DNA of 17,552 nucleotides, from contig PATI01000046.1 of assembly GCA_002712335.1 (NCBI GenBank), forward strand, positions 3,923 through 21,474, read 5' to 3'. The translations under genes were made by a program, and so were the position numbers. Under the pieces are notes generated by a model that was not told the origin of the DNA, made no database searches, and saw nothing but the letters and a program-made list of their open reading frames with translations. This DNA is from Rhodospirillaceae bacterium (GTDB lineage: Bacteria > Pseudomonadota > Alphaproteobacteria > MPNO01 > UBA2964). Each line of letters opens with the position of its first letter. Positions within the stretch are counted from its first letter, which is position 1. Positions 1-8,080 of this stretch are shown here, piece after piece.

Positions 1-984
1 TCTCCACCGTATGGTCTAAATGGCGATTTGGGCCTCAGGTATCAGGATGTAGGAGGACGCGTGATCCACCAGGGAAAACGCGGGGAAGCTGTTGAGGATA
101 CGTCACTTCACCGAGACGTGATTTTGGCGCAACGGGCCTATGAGAGCATGTCCATAGATTATACGGTTGTTTTTCCTACCCAAATGTTGAACTTAGGAAC
201 CCATCCTCAATATCATATGGAGGGCGTACTCTCGACTGCATACAATCGCTGGTTTACAGAGCGGATACTGAAAGATGATCCAAAACTTGGCGCGATGATA
301 TATCTCCCATTTGGAGATGCCGAGCTCAGTTGTAAGACTGTCGAAGAATTTGCCGATAACGACAGCGTTATTGGCTTTATGATTACCTCTGTTAGACACA
401 AGCCAGTTCACCATAATCGTTACATGAAATTATATGGTTTGCTTCAGGAGGTAGGCAAACCTCTTGGCTTTCATGCGGGGTATTATTGGGCAGACGAGTG
501 GACTAAGCAAATCAATCAATTTGGAGCAATGCACGCCCTAAGTTTTGTCTGGTGTAATGTTGTGCATATGACAAATTGGGTTTGTAACGGGATACCTGAA
601 AAATTTCCTCAGTTAAAAACTTTGTGGATAGAATCTGGTTTGGCCTGGGTTCCTTGGCTAATGCAACGCCTTGATCATACTTATCTTATGAGACAATCGG
701 AGGCGCCTCTTCTTAAAAGACCACCAAGCGAGTATATGCGTGAAATGTTTTATACTAGTCAGCCTCTGGAAACCGATCATCCGAGGGCACTTGAGAATAC
801 CTTTGAGATGATCAACGCTCCAGAATCTCTTCTCTATGCTTCGGATTGGCCACATTGGGATTTCGATACGCCAAGCGTCATATGGGATATGCCTCATTTA
901 AGTGAAGCTGATAAGAAAAACATTCTTGGCCTAAATGCGGCAAGGCTATTTAATCTTGAGGTTCCTCCGGAAAAGGCAGGGTAA
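1..984 (+). CDS. Amidohydrolase-2 (ACMSD/decarboxylase-type) family protein, N-terminus cut by window edge
   Basis: The reading frame is open from base 1, so the 5' end lies outside the window; an internal TTG at 28 could act as a start but would drop the family's first strand. The visible part matches the metal-dependent amidohydrolase_2 group, which includes aminocarboxymuconate-semialdehyde and resorcylate-type decarboxylases. Support comes from GFHAGY (about residues 147-152 from the TTG), WIESGLAWVPWLMQRLD with the family's usual hydrophobic-RLD pattern, LLYASDWPHWD with the expected metal-binding Asp, and the closing NAARLF. The N-terminal HxH metal motif of the family would be in the missing part. 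The gene leads a plus-strand group with the binding-protein-like gene (28-base gap) and a GSH-dependent reductase, which suggests catabolism of an aromatic or carboxylated compound. The exact substrate is unknown; assignment to true ACMSD is not supported by the context. Confidence 0.85.
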   Translation, partial: SPPYGLNGDLGLRYQDVGGRVIHQGKRGEAVEDTSLHRDVILAQRAYESMSIDYTVVFPTQMLNLGTHPQYHMEGVLSTAYNRWFTERILKDDPKLGAMIYLPFGDAELSCKTVEEFADNDSVIGFMITSVRHKPVHHNRYMKLYGLLQEVGKPLGFHAGYYWADEWTKQINQFGAMHALSFVWCNVVHMTNWVCNGIPEKFPQLKTLWIESGLAWVPWLMQRLDHTYLMRQSEAPLLKRPPSEYMREMFYTSQPLETDHPRALENTFEMINAPESLLYASDWPHWDFDTPSVIWDMPHLSEADKKNILGLNAARLFNLEVPPEKAG

Positions 985-1012
985 TTCATCCGAGGTGGAG
1001 GAATAACATCGT

Positions 1013-1885
1013 ATGGAAAAATTTGTTATAGCTCCGCACATGCGTTTGCATGAATGGGTCGCCATAGAAAAGGGGTACTTCGATGAGGTTGGCCTAAACC
1101 ATGAACTGGATAATGTCTTAATAGGAGAGGATGGCAAATTACACGATCTCGGGAATAAGGTAGGAGCTTTTCAGACCTTTGAGGATGGGCGTAGTTGCGA
1201 TGTCAGCTCAGCCTGCCATTGGACGGTCAATGTCGCTTCAGCCTCCGGGCATGGGAAATTATATGCCGACGCTTATTCGGTTGCCCCCTGTGCTATTTTT
1301 GTGCATCCAAAATCCGGTATCAATAAACCGGACGACTTAAAATCTGTACCAATCTCGGTTGGGTACCAGTCGGGTAGCCATTATTCCTCGATTCAGGCCT
1401 TGGAGCAGTTTCTATCTTCTGATGAAATTGAGCTGTCATTTTCAGATGGCTTGTTGTTTAACAGGATGGATTTGCTAATTGAAGGTAAAATTCCGGCAGC
1501 AAGTTTGTTTAGTGGTCCATATTATTACATGGAGCAGCTTGGCTATAAAAAGGTTTTGGATACCTCTTTTATGATGGCTTCTATGGTATCCGAAGATGCA
1601 GACCTCGAAGAAATAAAAAAATACTTTGGCGCTTTAAGAAAGGCCCAGGTCGACATTGACCTGCGTCCAGAACTGTACACGCACTATTATAAAAACGAGT
1701 TTCCAAAGAAATATAAGGGTTCAATGGATACAAGGCTCTTTGGTCCCGGCGAACGAATTGTGTTTGAGCCGTATACCAGAGAAATTTTTGAAAGTGCTCA
1801 GAAATGGATATCCGAAAGAAAGATTTTCGGATCCGAAGATCTTGGCACTAGAGATTACAAAAATAGTGTCGTCGTCACTGCTTAA
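1013..1885 (+). CDS. NMT1/THI5-like substrate-binding-fold protein lacking a signal peptide
   Basis: This 290-residue protein resembles the NMT1/SsuA-type periplasmic binding fold: its N-terminal region reads RLHEWVAIEKGYFDEVGL, the usual first lobe of such proteins, and later has SVGYQSGSHYSS and a hinge-like SGPYYYMEQLGY. It starts directly with MEKFVIAPHMR, with no hydrophobic signal segment and no lipobox Cys, so I infer a cytoplasmic location. A GGAGGA ribosome site at 997-1002 supports the ATG at 1013. No permease or ATPase gene lies nearby. It sits between an amidohydrolase and a glutathionyl-hydroquinone reductase. Binding-protein folds are also used by enzymes such as 4,5-dihydroxyphthalate decarboxylase, so an enzymatic role is a reasonable alternative to solute capture. 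Family membership is fairly clear; function is open. Confidence 0.75.
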   Translation: MEKFVIAPHMRLHEWVAIEKGYFDEVGLNHELDNVLIGEDGKLHDLGNKVGAFQTFEDGRSCDVSSACHWTVNVASASGHGKLYADAYSVAPCAIFVHPKSGINKPDDLKSVPISVGYQSGSHYSSIQALEQFLSSDEIELSFSDGLLFNRMDLLIEGKIPAASLFSGPYYYMEQLGYKKVLDTSFMMASMVSEDADLEEIKKYFGALRKAQVDIDLRPELYTHYYKNEFPKKYKGSMDTRLFGPGERIVFEPYTREIFESAQKWISERKIFGSEDLGTRDYKNSVVVTA

Positions 1886-1927
1886 AAGTGTCACCCTTTA
1901 GATCAATTAGTTATTGGGAATTTTATC

Positions 1928-2902
1928 ATGGGTATGTTGATTGAGGGTGACTGGATTGATAATGATGAACAATACAGGACGGGTGATAAAGGGACTTTTG
2001 TACGAGAAAATTCGGTTTTCAGGGATACTATTAAAGCGGATGGGTCCACAGAGTATCCTGCAGAAAAGGGTCGCTATCATCTTTTTCTTGCGCCTAATTG
2101 TCCCTGGGCACACCGCACCCAAATTGTTCGCCGATTAAAGGGACTGGAAGATATTGTTAGTGTTTCCTTATCCGACTTGCCCAAGATTAGAAGCTGGGCA
2201 TATTCCGACGGCATAGGCAAAGGACTCGATCCGGTTGATGGAGTCTTTGAGTTACATCAGGCCTACAGGGCAGCTAATTCCAATTATACCGGTCGGGTGA
2301 CGGTGCCAACACTATGGGATAAGAAGAACTGGACAATTGTAAACAACGAATCTTCTGACATTGTCCGTATGTTGAATGCCGAATTTAATGAGTGGGGCGA
2401 TAATTCGATAGACCTGTATCCATTCCGCTTGAGATCTGAGATTGACCAATATAACGAAAGAATTTACGAGACGCTGAATAATGGTGTTTATCGTTGTGGG
2501 TTTGCAAAGTCACAAGAAGCCTACGAAGAAGCCTACGTAAAATTGTTTGAAACATTAGAATGGCTAGAAGAATTTCTGGCTAATCGGCGCTATCTATGCG
2601 GTGAGATCATTACAGAAGCGGACTGGAGGCTCTACACCACGCTCATACGATTTGATTTTGTTTACTATGGGCACTTCAAATGTTCAAAATTTCGAATCTG
2701 TGATCAGCATAACTTGTGGAATTATTTAAAGGATCTTTTTCAGCACCCTGGTATAGCTGAGATCACGGATATACAGTCTATAAAAGCGGGATACTGGGGA
2801 GAAATGCCGGGCCTGAACCCTTCGGGCATTATACCGGTCGGTCCAGAAGACTTTGACTTAAACGAAATGCACGACCGTGAGAGTTTGACTGTTTCTAGTT
2901 GA
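1928..2902 (+). CDS. Glutathionyl-hydroquinone reductase (Xi-class glutathione S-transferase)
   Basis: Members of this class (YqjG and PcpF types) use glutathione to remove GSH from glutathionyl-hydroquinones in the cytoplasm. The 324-residue length is typical. The thioredoxin-like half carries the class signature CPWAHR with catalytic Cys at residue 58, then VPTLWD and NNESSDI for glutathione binding; the all-helical half follows, including the conserved RYLCGEIITEADWRLYTTL stretch and the FDFVYYGHFKC segment near the quinone pocket. ATG at 1928 was used; a second ATG two codons on is equally possible because the ribosome site is weak. The gene is last in the plus-strand group and lies 42 bases after the binding-protein-like gene. 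Its presence suggests that quinones or hydroquinones form in this pathway, although such genes also occur as general detoxifiers. The substrate cannot be read from sequence. Confidence 0.9.
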   Translation: MGMLIEGDWIDNDEQYRTGDKGTFVRENSVFRDTIKADGSTEYPAEKGRYHLFLAPNCPWAHRTQIVRRLKGLEDIVSVSLSDLPKIRSWAYSDGIGKGLDPVDGVFELHQAYRAANSNYTGRVTVPTLWDKKNWTIVNNESSDIVRMLNAEFNEWGDNSIDLYPFRLRSEIDQYNERIYETLNNGVYRCGFAKSQEAYEEAYVKLFETLEWLEEFLANRRYLCGEIITEADWRLYTTLIRFDFVYYGHFKCSKFRICDQHNLWNYLKDLFQHPGIAEITDIQSIKAGYWGEMPGLNPSGIIPVGPEDFDLNEMHDRESLTVSS

Positions 2903-2912
2903 ACTCAAACTC
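2881..2912. terminator. Possible weak hairpin between convergent genes
   Basis: An 8-base perfect inverted repeat (GAGTTTGA at 2881-2888, TCAAACTC at 2905-2912) straddles the stop codon of the glutathionyl-hydroquinone reductase and lies before the convergent end of the CobW-family gene. There is only a short T-run (AGTTTTG) after it on the plus strand and none on the minus strand, and the loop is 16 bases. Position fits a terminator, but the structure is weak. Confidence 0.25.
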
Positions 2913-2935
2913 AGTAGTTTTGTGAAAATTCTATT

Positions 2936-4054
2936 TCAGCTTTTAGCGGCTAACTGCAGAGCCTCAAGGCTATTTTGTATAATATCTTTCTTTAGGTCCT
3001 TGGTAATAAATACAATACGAGTATCGTGGTCCTCACTCGGCCACTCCGGCAATCTTACGGGATGATGGAAAATGTGTTGTACGCCGTGTATAGCGAGCGG
3101 TTGATCTTCTCCATCAATATTAATAATTCCCTTAATCCTTAAAAGATTTTCCCCTCGATGAGTAATGAGGGTTTGTATCCAAGCAACGAATGCCGGCCAT
3201 TCCAAGGGCTCTTCATAACGTATACAAAATGAAGATATGCCATCTCCATGTCTTTCCGGATCATGACTGTGTTCATGTTCACCATGCGGGTGATGCGCGT
3301 GATCATGTGCGTGATCATGTGCGTGGTCATGTGCGTGGTCATGAGACTGTGTATTATTCTCATCTCGCAGGGCTTCCTCTCGAAGCCACTCTTTAACATC
3401 GAAAGTCTTGGTCTCGGGATCATATAAACCACACCCAAACAGTTTGTCAGGTTTAATATTACCTTTTGTCACTCTGTAAATTTTTGCGGTGGGATTAATT
3501 GAATGAAGTCTTTCTTCAAGGTCGTTCAGTTGTTCTTCTTCCGCCATGTCAGTTTTGGTGATCACTATCCTGTCTGCAACTGCCGCCTGCTTTCTTGGTT
3601 CTTCGTGACGGTCGAGTTGTCCAAAGCCAAATACGGCGTCCGAAGTAGAAATTACCCCATCGAGGTAAAAGCGTGTTGCAATTATTGGATCATTTATGAG
3701 AGTGTGCAGGATAGGTGCCGGGTCAGCTAACCCTGTCGTTTCAATTAATACGCGCTTGAACTTAGCGACCTCTCCCTTCACTCGCTTTAGAAAAAGCTCG
3801 CGCAGTACTCGGGTAAGGTCTCCTTGGATGGTGCAACAGATGCAACCGGTAGTAAGTTCCACTAGGTCTTCGTCAACTGTATCAACTAAATCATGGTCAA
3901 TACCTATATCCCCGAACTCGTTTACGAGTACTGCCGTCTCCGACATATCTTCGTGTTTTAGTAATGAGTTTAGAAGTGTCGTTTTACCACTCCCCAGCCA
4001 ACCGGTTAACAGGGAAACTTGAATGGCGTCTTCCGTATTGGTTTCAGTATTCAT
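2936..4054 (-). CDS. COG0523 (CobW/ZNG1-type) G3E GTPase with His-rich loop
   Basis: This is a 372-residue G3E-family GTPase of the COG0523 group, which contains metallochaperones and metal-insertion factors. Visible motifs are the Walker A GWLGSGKT (18-25), the metal-binding CICC (71-74, the CxCC motif of the group), ETTGLADPAP (105-114), and TKTD (166-169) in place of the usual NKxD guanine-specificity motif. A loop at about 238-269 is dominated by His, Asp and Ala (repeated HDHA units), the kind of metal-binding linker seen before the CobW_C domain, which follows. Its ATG overlaps the hisI stop by 4 bases, implying translational coupling. Because HisI is a zinc enzyme, a zinc-delivery role is a reasonable inference; cobalt or iron cannot be excluded. 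It is not next to cobalamin genes. Confidence 0.92.
   Translation of the reverse strand: MNTETNTEDAIQVSLLTGWLGSGKTTLLNSLLKHEDMSETAVLVNEFGDIGIDHDLVDTVDEDLVELTTGCICCTIQGDLTRVLRELFLKRVKGEVAKFKRVLIETTGLADPAPILHTLINDPIIATRFYLDGVISTSDAVFGFGQLDRHEEPRKQAAVADRIVITKTDMAEEEQLNDLEERLHSINPTAKIYRVTKGNIKPDKLFGCGLYDPETKTFDVKEWLREEALRDENNTQSHDHAHDHAHDHAHDHAHHPHGEHEHSHDPERHGDGISSFCIRYEEPLEWPAFVAWIQTLITHRGENLLRIKGIINIDGEDQPLAIHGVQHIFHHPVRLPEWPSEDHDTRIVFITKDLKKDIIQNSLEALQLAAKS
3297..3344. repeat. Tandem 12-base repeat, four copies, encoding the His-rich loop
   Basis: Four consecutive 12-base units run from 3297 to 3344 on the plus strand: two of GCGTGATCATGT, then GCGTGGTCATGT and GCGTGGTCATGA. On the minus strand they encode the HDHA repeats in the COG0523 GTPase. 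Because the unit is a multiple of three bases, copy number can change by slippage without breaking the frame, so the length of the metal-binding loop may vary among strains. Confidence 0.9.
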
Positions 4055-4470
4055 TTTTTATATACAGTCTTGGGATCAATCAAAACTTCTGAAATTATCT
4101 TAATACTACCATCACCAACTTTTTTAAAAAAGCAATTTGGCCGCCCTGTATGACAGGCTACACCCTTCTGGTCCACGATTAGCAGTATTGTGTCGGCGTC
4201 ACAGTCTATTCTGAACTCCTTAAGGATTTGAACATGGCCCGATTCCTCTCCCTTTCTCCAAAGTTTTGATCGCGACCGGGAAAAATAGCAGGCCATGCCG
4301 GTGTCTAGCGTTTCTTTAATTGCGTCATCATTCATCCAAGCCATCATAAGTACTTCTTTGGTGTCTTTATCTTGAGCTATGGCTGGTACTAGTCCGTTTG
4401 TATCAAATTTTATACTCTCTATTACTTGCCTGACTAAGGTTTCAGACAATTTTTGGAATTTTTCAGACAT
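4051..4470 (-). CDS. hisI: Phosphoribosyl-AMP cyclohydrolase
   Basis: HisI opens the purine ring of phosphoribosyl-AMP in the third step of histidine biosynthesis, in the cytoplasm. The 139-residue protein shows the family's key blocks: FSRSRSKLWRKGEESGH (63-79), the magnesium-binding DCDAD (Asp 89, 91 and 93), and the zinc cysteines Cys90, Cys106 and Cys113 within the C-x15-C-x6-C arrangement ending CHTGRPNCFF. I chose the ATG at 4470: it has GAAG upstream and gives the usual length, whereas a TTG at 4485 adds five residues and would overlap metC by 4 bases. The gene lies between metC (11-base gap) and the COG0523 GTPase (4-base overlap), away from other his genes, as in several alphaproteobacteria. 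It is monofunctional, with no HisE domain. Confidence 0.96.
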   Translation of the reverse strand: MSEKFQKLSETLVRQVIESIKFDTNGLVPAIAQDKDTKEVLMMAWMNDDAIKETLDTGMACYFSRSRSKLWRKGEESGHVQILKEFRIDCDADTILLIVDQKGVACHTGRPNCFFKKVGDGSIKIISEVLIDPKTVYKK

Positions 4471-4481
4471 GATTATATTCT

Positions 4482-5666
4482 TCAACGTTTCGCGTTAAGG
4501 CGTTTGAAACCCTCTTCGAGGTCAGCAATGAGATCGTCAATATCTTCTAGTCCAACATGAATTCGAAGGGTGGGTCCGTCATTCTCCCATTTTTCTTTTG
4601 CCACGGTGCGCGTCGCCGCGGGGTTGGTCAAAAGAATAAGGCTTTCAAAGCCGCCCCAACTTGCACCCATTCCGTACAACTTTAAGCCGTCCAGCATTGA
4701 GGCTATGGCTTCTTCATTCACAGGCTTTAAGACTATACCAAATAAACCACAAGCACCTGAAAAATCCCTCTTCCATATGTCATGCTGTGGGTGTGTCGGA
4801 AGGCCCGGATGCAAGACGCGGTCAACTTCTGGTCTCCTTTCAAGCCAAGTAGCAAGTTTTAGCCCACTGACATGATGTTGGCGCATACGCACCCCGATTG
4901 TTCTAAGCCCTCTTAACGCAAGGTACACATCGTCCGGCCCAGAATTAGCACCCAAGTCGGAAGCTGATTGGCGCACTCGTTGCCAATGCTCATTTGTCGT
5001 AGTTATGATTCCCATCATCACATCTGAATGTCCGACGATGTATTTTGTCGCAGCTAAAACTGAAACATCTACTCCATGATCAAAGGGTTTAAAATACCCC
5101 CCGCTAGACCAGGTATCATCGATAATTACGACACAATCTCTTTTGTGTGCTTCTTGTGCAATCGCTTTTATATCCTGAAGTTCAAAAGTCAAAGACCCTG
5201 GGGATTCCGTATAAATTATTTTGGTGTTATCTTGAATGAGGTCGCGTATTCCTTCGCCTATTGTGGGGTCATAATAGGTTGTTGAAACGTTAAATCGACC
5301 AAGAAAATTATTACAGAAATTTCTGGTGGGGCCGTAGACAGTGTCGACCATGAGTACGTGGTCTCCTGCCTCAAGATATGCCAGCATCGCTGCATTAATT
5401 GCCGCTAACCCAGAACTCATACAAACCGCGCGGTCTCCTCCTAAAAGTTCGGCTGTAGCAACTTCTAAAGACTGGTGAGTTGGCGAGCCTTGTCGACCAT
5501 AAGTAAATACATCCAGCTCCCATCTCCTGGTACGGCGTTCACGAAATTCTTCTAGGGTTGGCGCGACGATAGTGGAGGCGTGATAGACTGGGGGGTTAAC
5601 AAATCCATAGTTTTTATCGGGATCTCGGCCTGCCGTGGTGATTAGGGTATCTTGTTTTTTCTTCAT
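4482..5666 (-). CDS. metC: Cystathionine beta-lyase (Cys/Met-metabolism PLP enzyme)
   Basis: This 394-residue protein belongs to the Cys/Met-metabolism PLP-dependent family and most resembles the proteobacterial cystathionine beta-lyase branch, which cleaves cystathionine to homocysteine, pyruvate and ammonia. Evidence in the sequence: YGRQGSPTHQSLE with Tyr56 and Arg58 that reach the phosphate of PLP in the partner subunit, SSGLAA (84-89), Tyr111 stacking on the cofactor, Asp183 in IIDDTWSSG, and the PLP-binding Lys208 in AATKYIVGHSD. The C-terminal part ends with the usual RIHVGLEDIDDLIADLEEGF. It lies downstream of sseA on the same strand (85-base gap), followed closely by hisI. Related lyases in the family (methionine gamma-lyase, cystathionine gamma-synthase) cannot be fully excluded by eye, but the branch-specific sequence looks like MetC. 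Confidence 0.88.
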   Translation of the reverse strand: MKKKQDTLITTAGRDPDKNYGFVNPPVYHASTIVAPTLEEFRERRTRRWELDVFTYGRQGSPTHQSLEVATAELLGGDRAVCMSSGLAAINAAMLAYLEAGDHVLMVDTVYGPTRNFCNNFLGRFNVSTTYYDPTIGEGIRDLIQDNTKIIYTESPGSLTFELQDIKAIAQEAHKRDCVVIIDDTWSSGGYFKPFDHGVDVSVLAATKYIVGHSDVMMGIITTTNEHWQRVRQSASDLGANSGPDDVYLALRGLRTIGVRMRQHHVSGLKLATWLERRPEVDRVLHPGLPTHPQHDIWKRDFSGACGLFGIVLKPVNEEAIASMLDGLKLYGMGASWGGFESLILLTNPAATRTVAKEKWENDGPTLRIHVGLEDIDDLIADLEEGFKRLNAKR

Positions 5667-5751
5667 TGATTAGACCAAAATTTTTTATGTGGCTTTAGTT
5701 TTATACTGAAATTTCGTTGTCTTACTTAAAAGCTGTTGGTTGGCTTTGCTA

Positions 5752-6612
5752 TTAGTTTGTTTCGACAGGTAAATTTTTGTTACTGCCCCACTCGGACCAG
5801 GAACCATCATAGACGGACACCTTCTTTTTGTTCAAGGCATACATTCCTAAGGCCAATACACAAGCCGTAACACCAGACCCGCAACTAGTAACCAGCGGTT
5901 TGTTAATATCGATGCCGGCACGGGAAAATTCAGAGTTAAGATCTGAATCGGACAATATTGTTTTGGTTTTGGGGTCAATCAACTGATCAAAGGGAAGATT
6001 TCGAGAACTTGGTATGTGTCCGGGGCGGCAGCCTGGGCGCGGTTCCGGATCTTTTCCAAAAAAACGACCCTCGGACCTGGCATCGAGTATTTGTACTGAA
6101 TTGTCATCGGTATATTTCATTATTTGTTCTGTAGTTTTAAAGAAGTCTATGTTGAGGGATCTTGAAAATTTCGTTGCTAGTACTTTCGATGGTTTGTCAG
6201 TCAATGGGCGTCCTTCAGCCTTCCATTTGGGCAGCCCGCCATCAAGAACGAAGACTTTTTCGTGCCCGAAAGCCCTTAAAATCCACCAAGGGCGGGCAGC
6301 TGAAAATAGTCCCATTCCGTCATACACAACGACTGTACTTTCGTCGCCAATTCCAAGTTTTCTCATATCCGACTGAAACTGCGGAGTAGATGGTATTGTA
6401 TGAGGAAGAGGACTGTTTTGATCAGCTATTTCGTCGATATTCCAAAAAACTGCCCCGGGAATATGCAAATCCTGATATTCCGAATACCCGTCTCTGTTCA
6501 TAGTTGGCAAATACCAGGAGGCATCACATACACAAACCTCGGGATTGTCTAAGTTTTCCTCAAGCCAATCGGTTGTAACCAAAGGACGGTTTTCAGATGC
6601 GGTCATATTCAT
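5752..6612 (-). CDS. sseA: 3-mercaptopyruvate sulfurtransferase
   Basis: The protein transfers sulfur from 3-mercaptopyruvate to thiol acceptors or cyanide, linking cysteine breakdown to sulfur trafficking. It has two rhodanese domains over 286 residues, the normal size. The C-terminal domain holds the active-site loop CGSGVTA (Cys244 from the first ATG), the form typical of mercaptopyruvate sulfurtransferase rather than the CRKGVTA of thiosulfate rhodanese. The N-terminal, catalytically silent domain includes HIPGAVFW and VVVYDGMGLFSAARPWW. Starts at 6612 and at 6606 are both ATG and equally plausible. The gene is followed on the same strand by metC, so the two may share a transcript and a role in sulfur amino acid metabolism. 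It is divergent from the luciferase-like gene. Confidence 0.95.
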   Translation of the reverse strand: MNMTASENRPLVTTDWLEENLDNPEVCVCDASWYLPTMNRDGYSEYQDLHIPGAVFWNIDEIADQNSPLPHTIPSTPQFQSDMRKLGIGDESTVVVYDGMGLFSAARPWWILRAFGHEKVFVLDGGLPKWKAEGRPLTDKPSKVLATKFSRSLNIDFFKTTEQIMKYTDDNSVQILDARSEGRFFGKDPEPRPGCRPGHIPSSRNLPFDQLIDPKTKTILSDSDLNSEFSRAGIDINKPLVTSCGSGVTACVLALGMYALNKKKVSVYDGSWSEWGSNKNLPVETN

Positions 6613-6838
6613 CCATCAGACAATTCGTTCGAAAGTGTCTATCTCGAATTATAAATGTTTTTAAAACCCCTTCTTATTAACAACTTTAACTGGGAACCGA
6701 TAGTTATTTCTGAAGAATAGGATTTAAGAGAAAGCCCAATATCCGATCATGAACCTATATCCGGGTTGCTCGAAATGTCCTTAGAGAGCATGATAGCAGG
6801 GTCTGAAAGAGATTGATTAAGAAAAGAGAGGATAAAGA
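6613..6838. promoter_or_regulatory. Divergent intergenic region between sseA and the luciferase-like gene
   Basis: These 226 bases separate two divergent genes and must hold promoters for both. On the minus strand, TATAAT (plus-strand 6648-6653) sits about 35 bases before the sseA ATG, a good -10 candidate, but no convincing -35 is found 16-19 bases further upstream. On the plus strand I see no clear -35/-10 pair; a weak TTGCTC (6766-6771) with CATGAT (6789-6794) is spaced 17 bases apart. The ribosome site GAGAGGA at 6826-6832, six bases before the ATG at 6839, is strong. No operator or riboswitch-like fold was recognised. Confidence 0.4.
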
Positions 6839-8080
6839 ATGCAACCTGTCCGTATGTTTTGTTGGCATTTTATGGCTTACCCTCATCTACCAGAGGATTT
6901 TGATGAAAATAACGATAGTGGGTGGGTGACCGTACCCAACAAGTTATGGGACGGTGAAAAATCACGAGGACTCTATCAAGAATATCTAGGTCAGCTCGCA
7001 TATGCTGATGAGCTAGGATTTGATGGAATGGTTCTAAATGAGCATCACCAAAATATTTACGGATTGATGCCATCACCAAATATTTTGGCTTCAGCTCTAA
7101 CTCAAATTACAAAAAATGGGAAAATTGTTGTCTTGGGTAATCTTCCACCTCTTTTCTTGAACCCGATGAGGGTCGCAGAAGAATACGCCATGCTTGATAA
7201 CATGTCTGATGGACGACTGATAGCGGGTTTCGCCGTTGGCGGAGGGCCGGAGGCATTTAATTACAATGTGCCTTCTCCACAGGGACGACGGCGGCTTTGG
7301 GAGGCAATAGATTTAATTGTAAAAAGTTGGACCGACGATGGACCTTTTGCTCATGAGGGCCCCTGTTATCCGATGCGTTATGTTAATATTTGGCCTAAAC
7401 CACTTCAAAAACCACACCCAGAGGTTTGGGTTCCAGGGTCTCGTAGTGTTGAATCTATGGGCGAAGTTGCTAAACGAGGTTATTGTTATTTTTTGTCTTC
7501 ACGATCTCATGGTGGCGGTACTCGTATGGCTGCCAAAGAATTTGCAGGTGTAATGAAAGATCATGGCAAGACATACACACCCTTTAAGATGGGAGTTCTT
7601 TTATCTGTGTATGTAGCCGAAACAGATGAACAGGCCAGAGCGGAGTCCGAAGAAGGTATCTTTTATTTTCTTAGAAATTGTTTGAAGGGACACTTGAGAA
7701 AGCAGGGACGATCGATGACATTTGGGCCGGGTGTACCCTCTCAATCCCTTCGTTCGTGGGAAGCTTTCTTGGATGCCTCTAGAGCCGCTGCAGGGGGTGA
7801 CCTTCTTGGTGATGCTAAAGATTGGGAAGATCTTGAAAGTAAGAATTCTATTATGGTCGGGAGCCCCGAGACAGTTAGAAAAAAACTTTGGGAATTCGTT
7901 GAGGATGCAAAGGTTGGCAATTTATTGATCCAGTTTCAGTTTGGTAACATGAAAGATGAATTAGCTCGAAAATCCATGAAATTGTTTGCGGAACAGGTAA
8001 TGCCTGCAATGCGCCGCGACTCAGCTGATCTTTTTGCTAAGGACTTCCCAATGCTTGAGGAGATGGAGGCGGCGGAATGA
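6839..8080 (+). CDS. Luciferase-like (LLM class) flavin-dependent monooxygenase
   Basis: This 413-residue protein belongs to the bacterial-luciferase-like TIM-barrel family, which uses reduced flavin and oxygen to hydroxylate or cleave substrates. Typical blocks are LAYADELGFDGMVLNEHH (53-70) followed by GLMPSPN, LGNLPPLFLNPMRVAEEYA (99-117), LDNMSDGRLIAGFAVGGG (119-136), and PEVWVPGS plus the family-typical MVGSPETVRKKLWEF near the C-terminus. A strong GAGAGGA ribosome site precedes the ATG. The stop codon overlaps the ATG of the alpha/beta hydrolase (ATGA), so the two are probably translated together and act on consecutive steps. Within the family, this could be a heterocycle- or ring-opening oxygenase, but substrate and whether it depends on a separate flavin reductase cannot be read; no reductase gene is in the window. 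Confidence 0.9.
   Translation: MQPVRMFCWHFMAYPHLPEDFDENNDSGWVTVPNKLWDGEKSRGLYQEYLGQLAYADELGFDGMVLNEHHQNIYGLMPSPNILASALTQITKNGKIVVLGNLPPLFLNPMRVAEEYAMLDNMSDGRLIAGFAVGGGPEAFNYNVPSPQGRRRLWEAIDLIVKSWTDDGPFAHEGPCYPMRYVNIWPKPLQKPHPEVWVPGSRSVESMGEVAKRGYCYFLSSRSHGGGTRMAAKEFAGVMKDHGKTYTPFKMGVLLSVYVAETDEQARAESEEGIFYFLRNCLKGHLRKQGRSMTFGPGVPSQSLRSWEAFLDASRAAAGGDLLGDAKDWEDLESKNSIMVGSPETVRKKLWEFVEDAKVGNLLIQFQFGNMKDELARKSMKLFAEQVMPAMRRDSADLFAKDFPMLEEMEAAE

Noticed and set aside
28..30. TTG at 28 as the true start of the amidohydrolase
   Set aside because: The frame is open to base 1, and the family's N-terminal HxH strand would be missing; the gene is cut by the edge.
1..984. Left-edge gene as true ACMSD partner of the 3-hydroxyanthranilate dioxygenase
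   Set aside because: It shares only superfamily features, lies over 13 kb away on the other strand, and groups with unrelated genes.
1826..1837. 12-base palindrome TTCGGATCCGAA as an operator
   Set aside because: It lies within the coding sequence of the binding-protein-like gene, far from any start.
2514..2537. Tandem 12-base repeat in the glutathionyl-hydroquinone reductase gene
   Set aside because: It has two copies only and encodes EAYEEAY in a helix that fits the family; it is explained by the protein sequence.
6640..6690. Zur-type box upstream of sseA
   Set aside because: The region is AT-rich but I could not find a convincing inverted repeat matching a Zur site.
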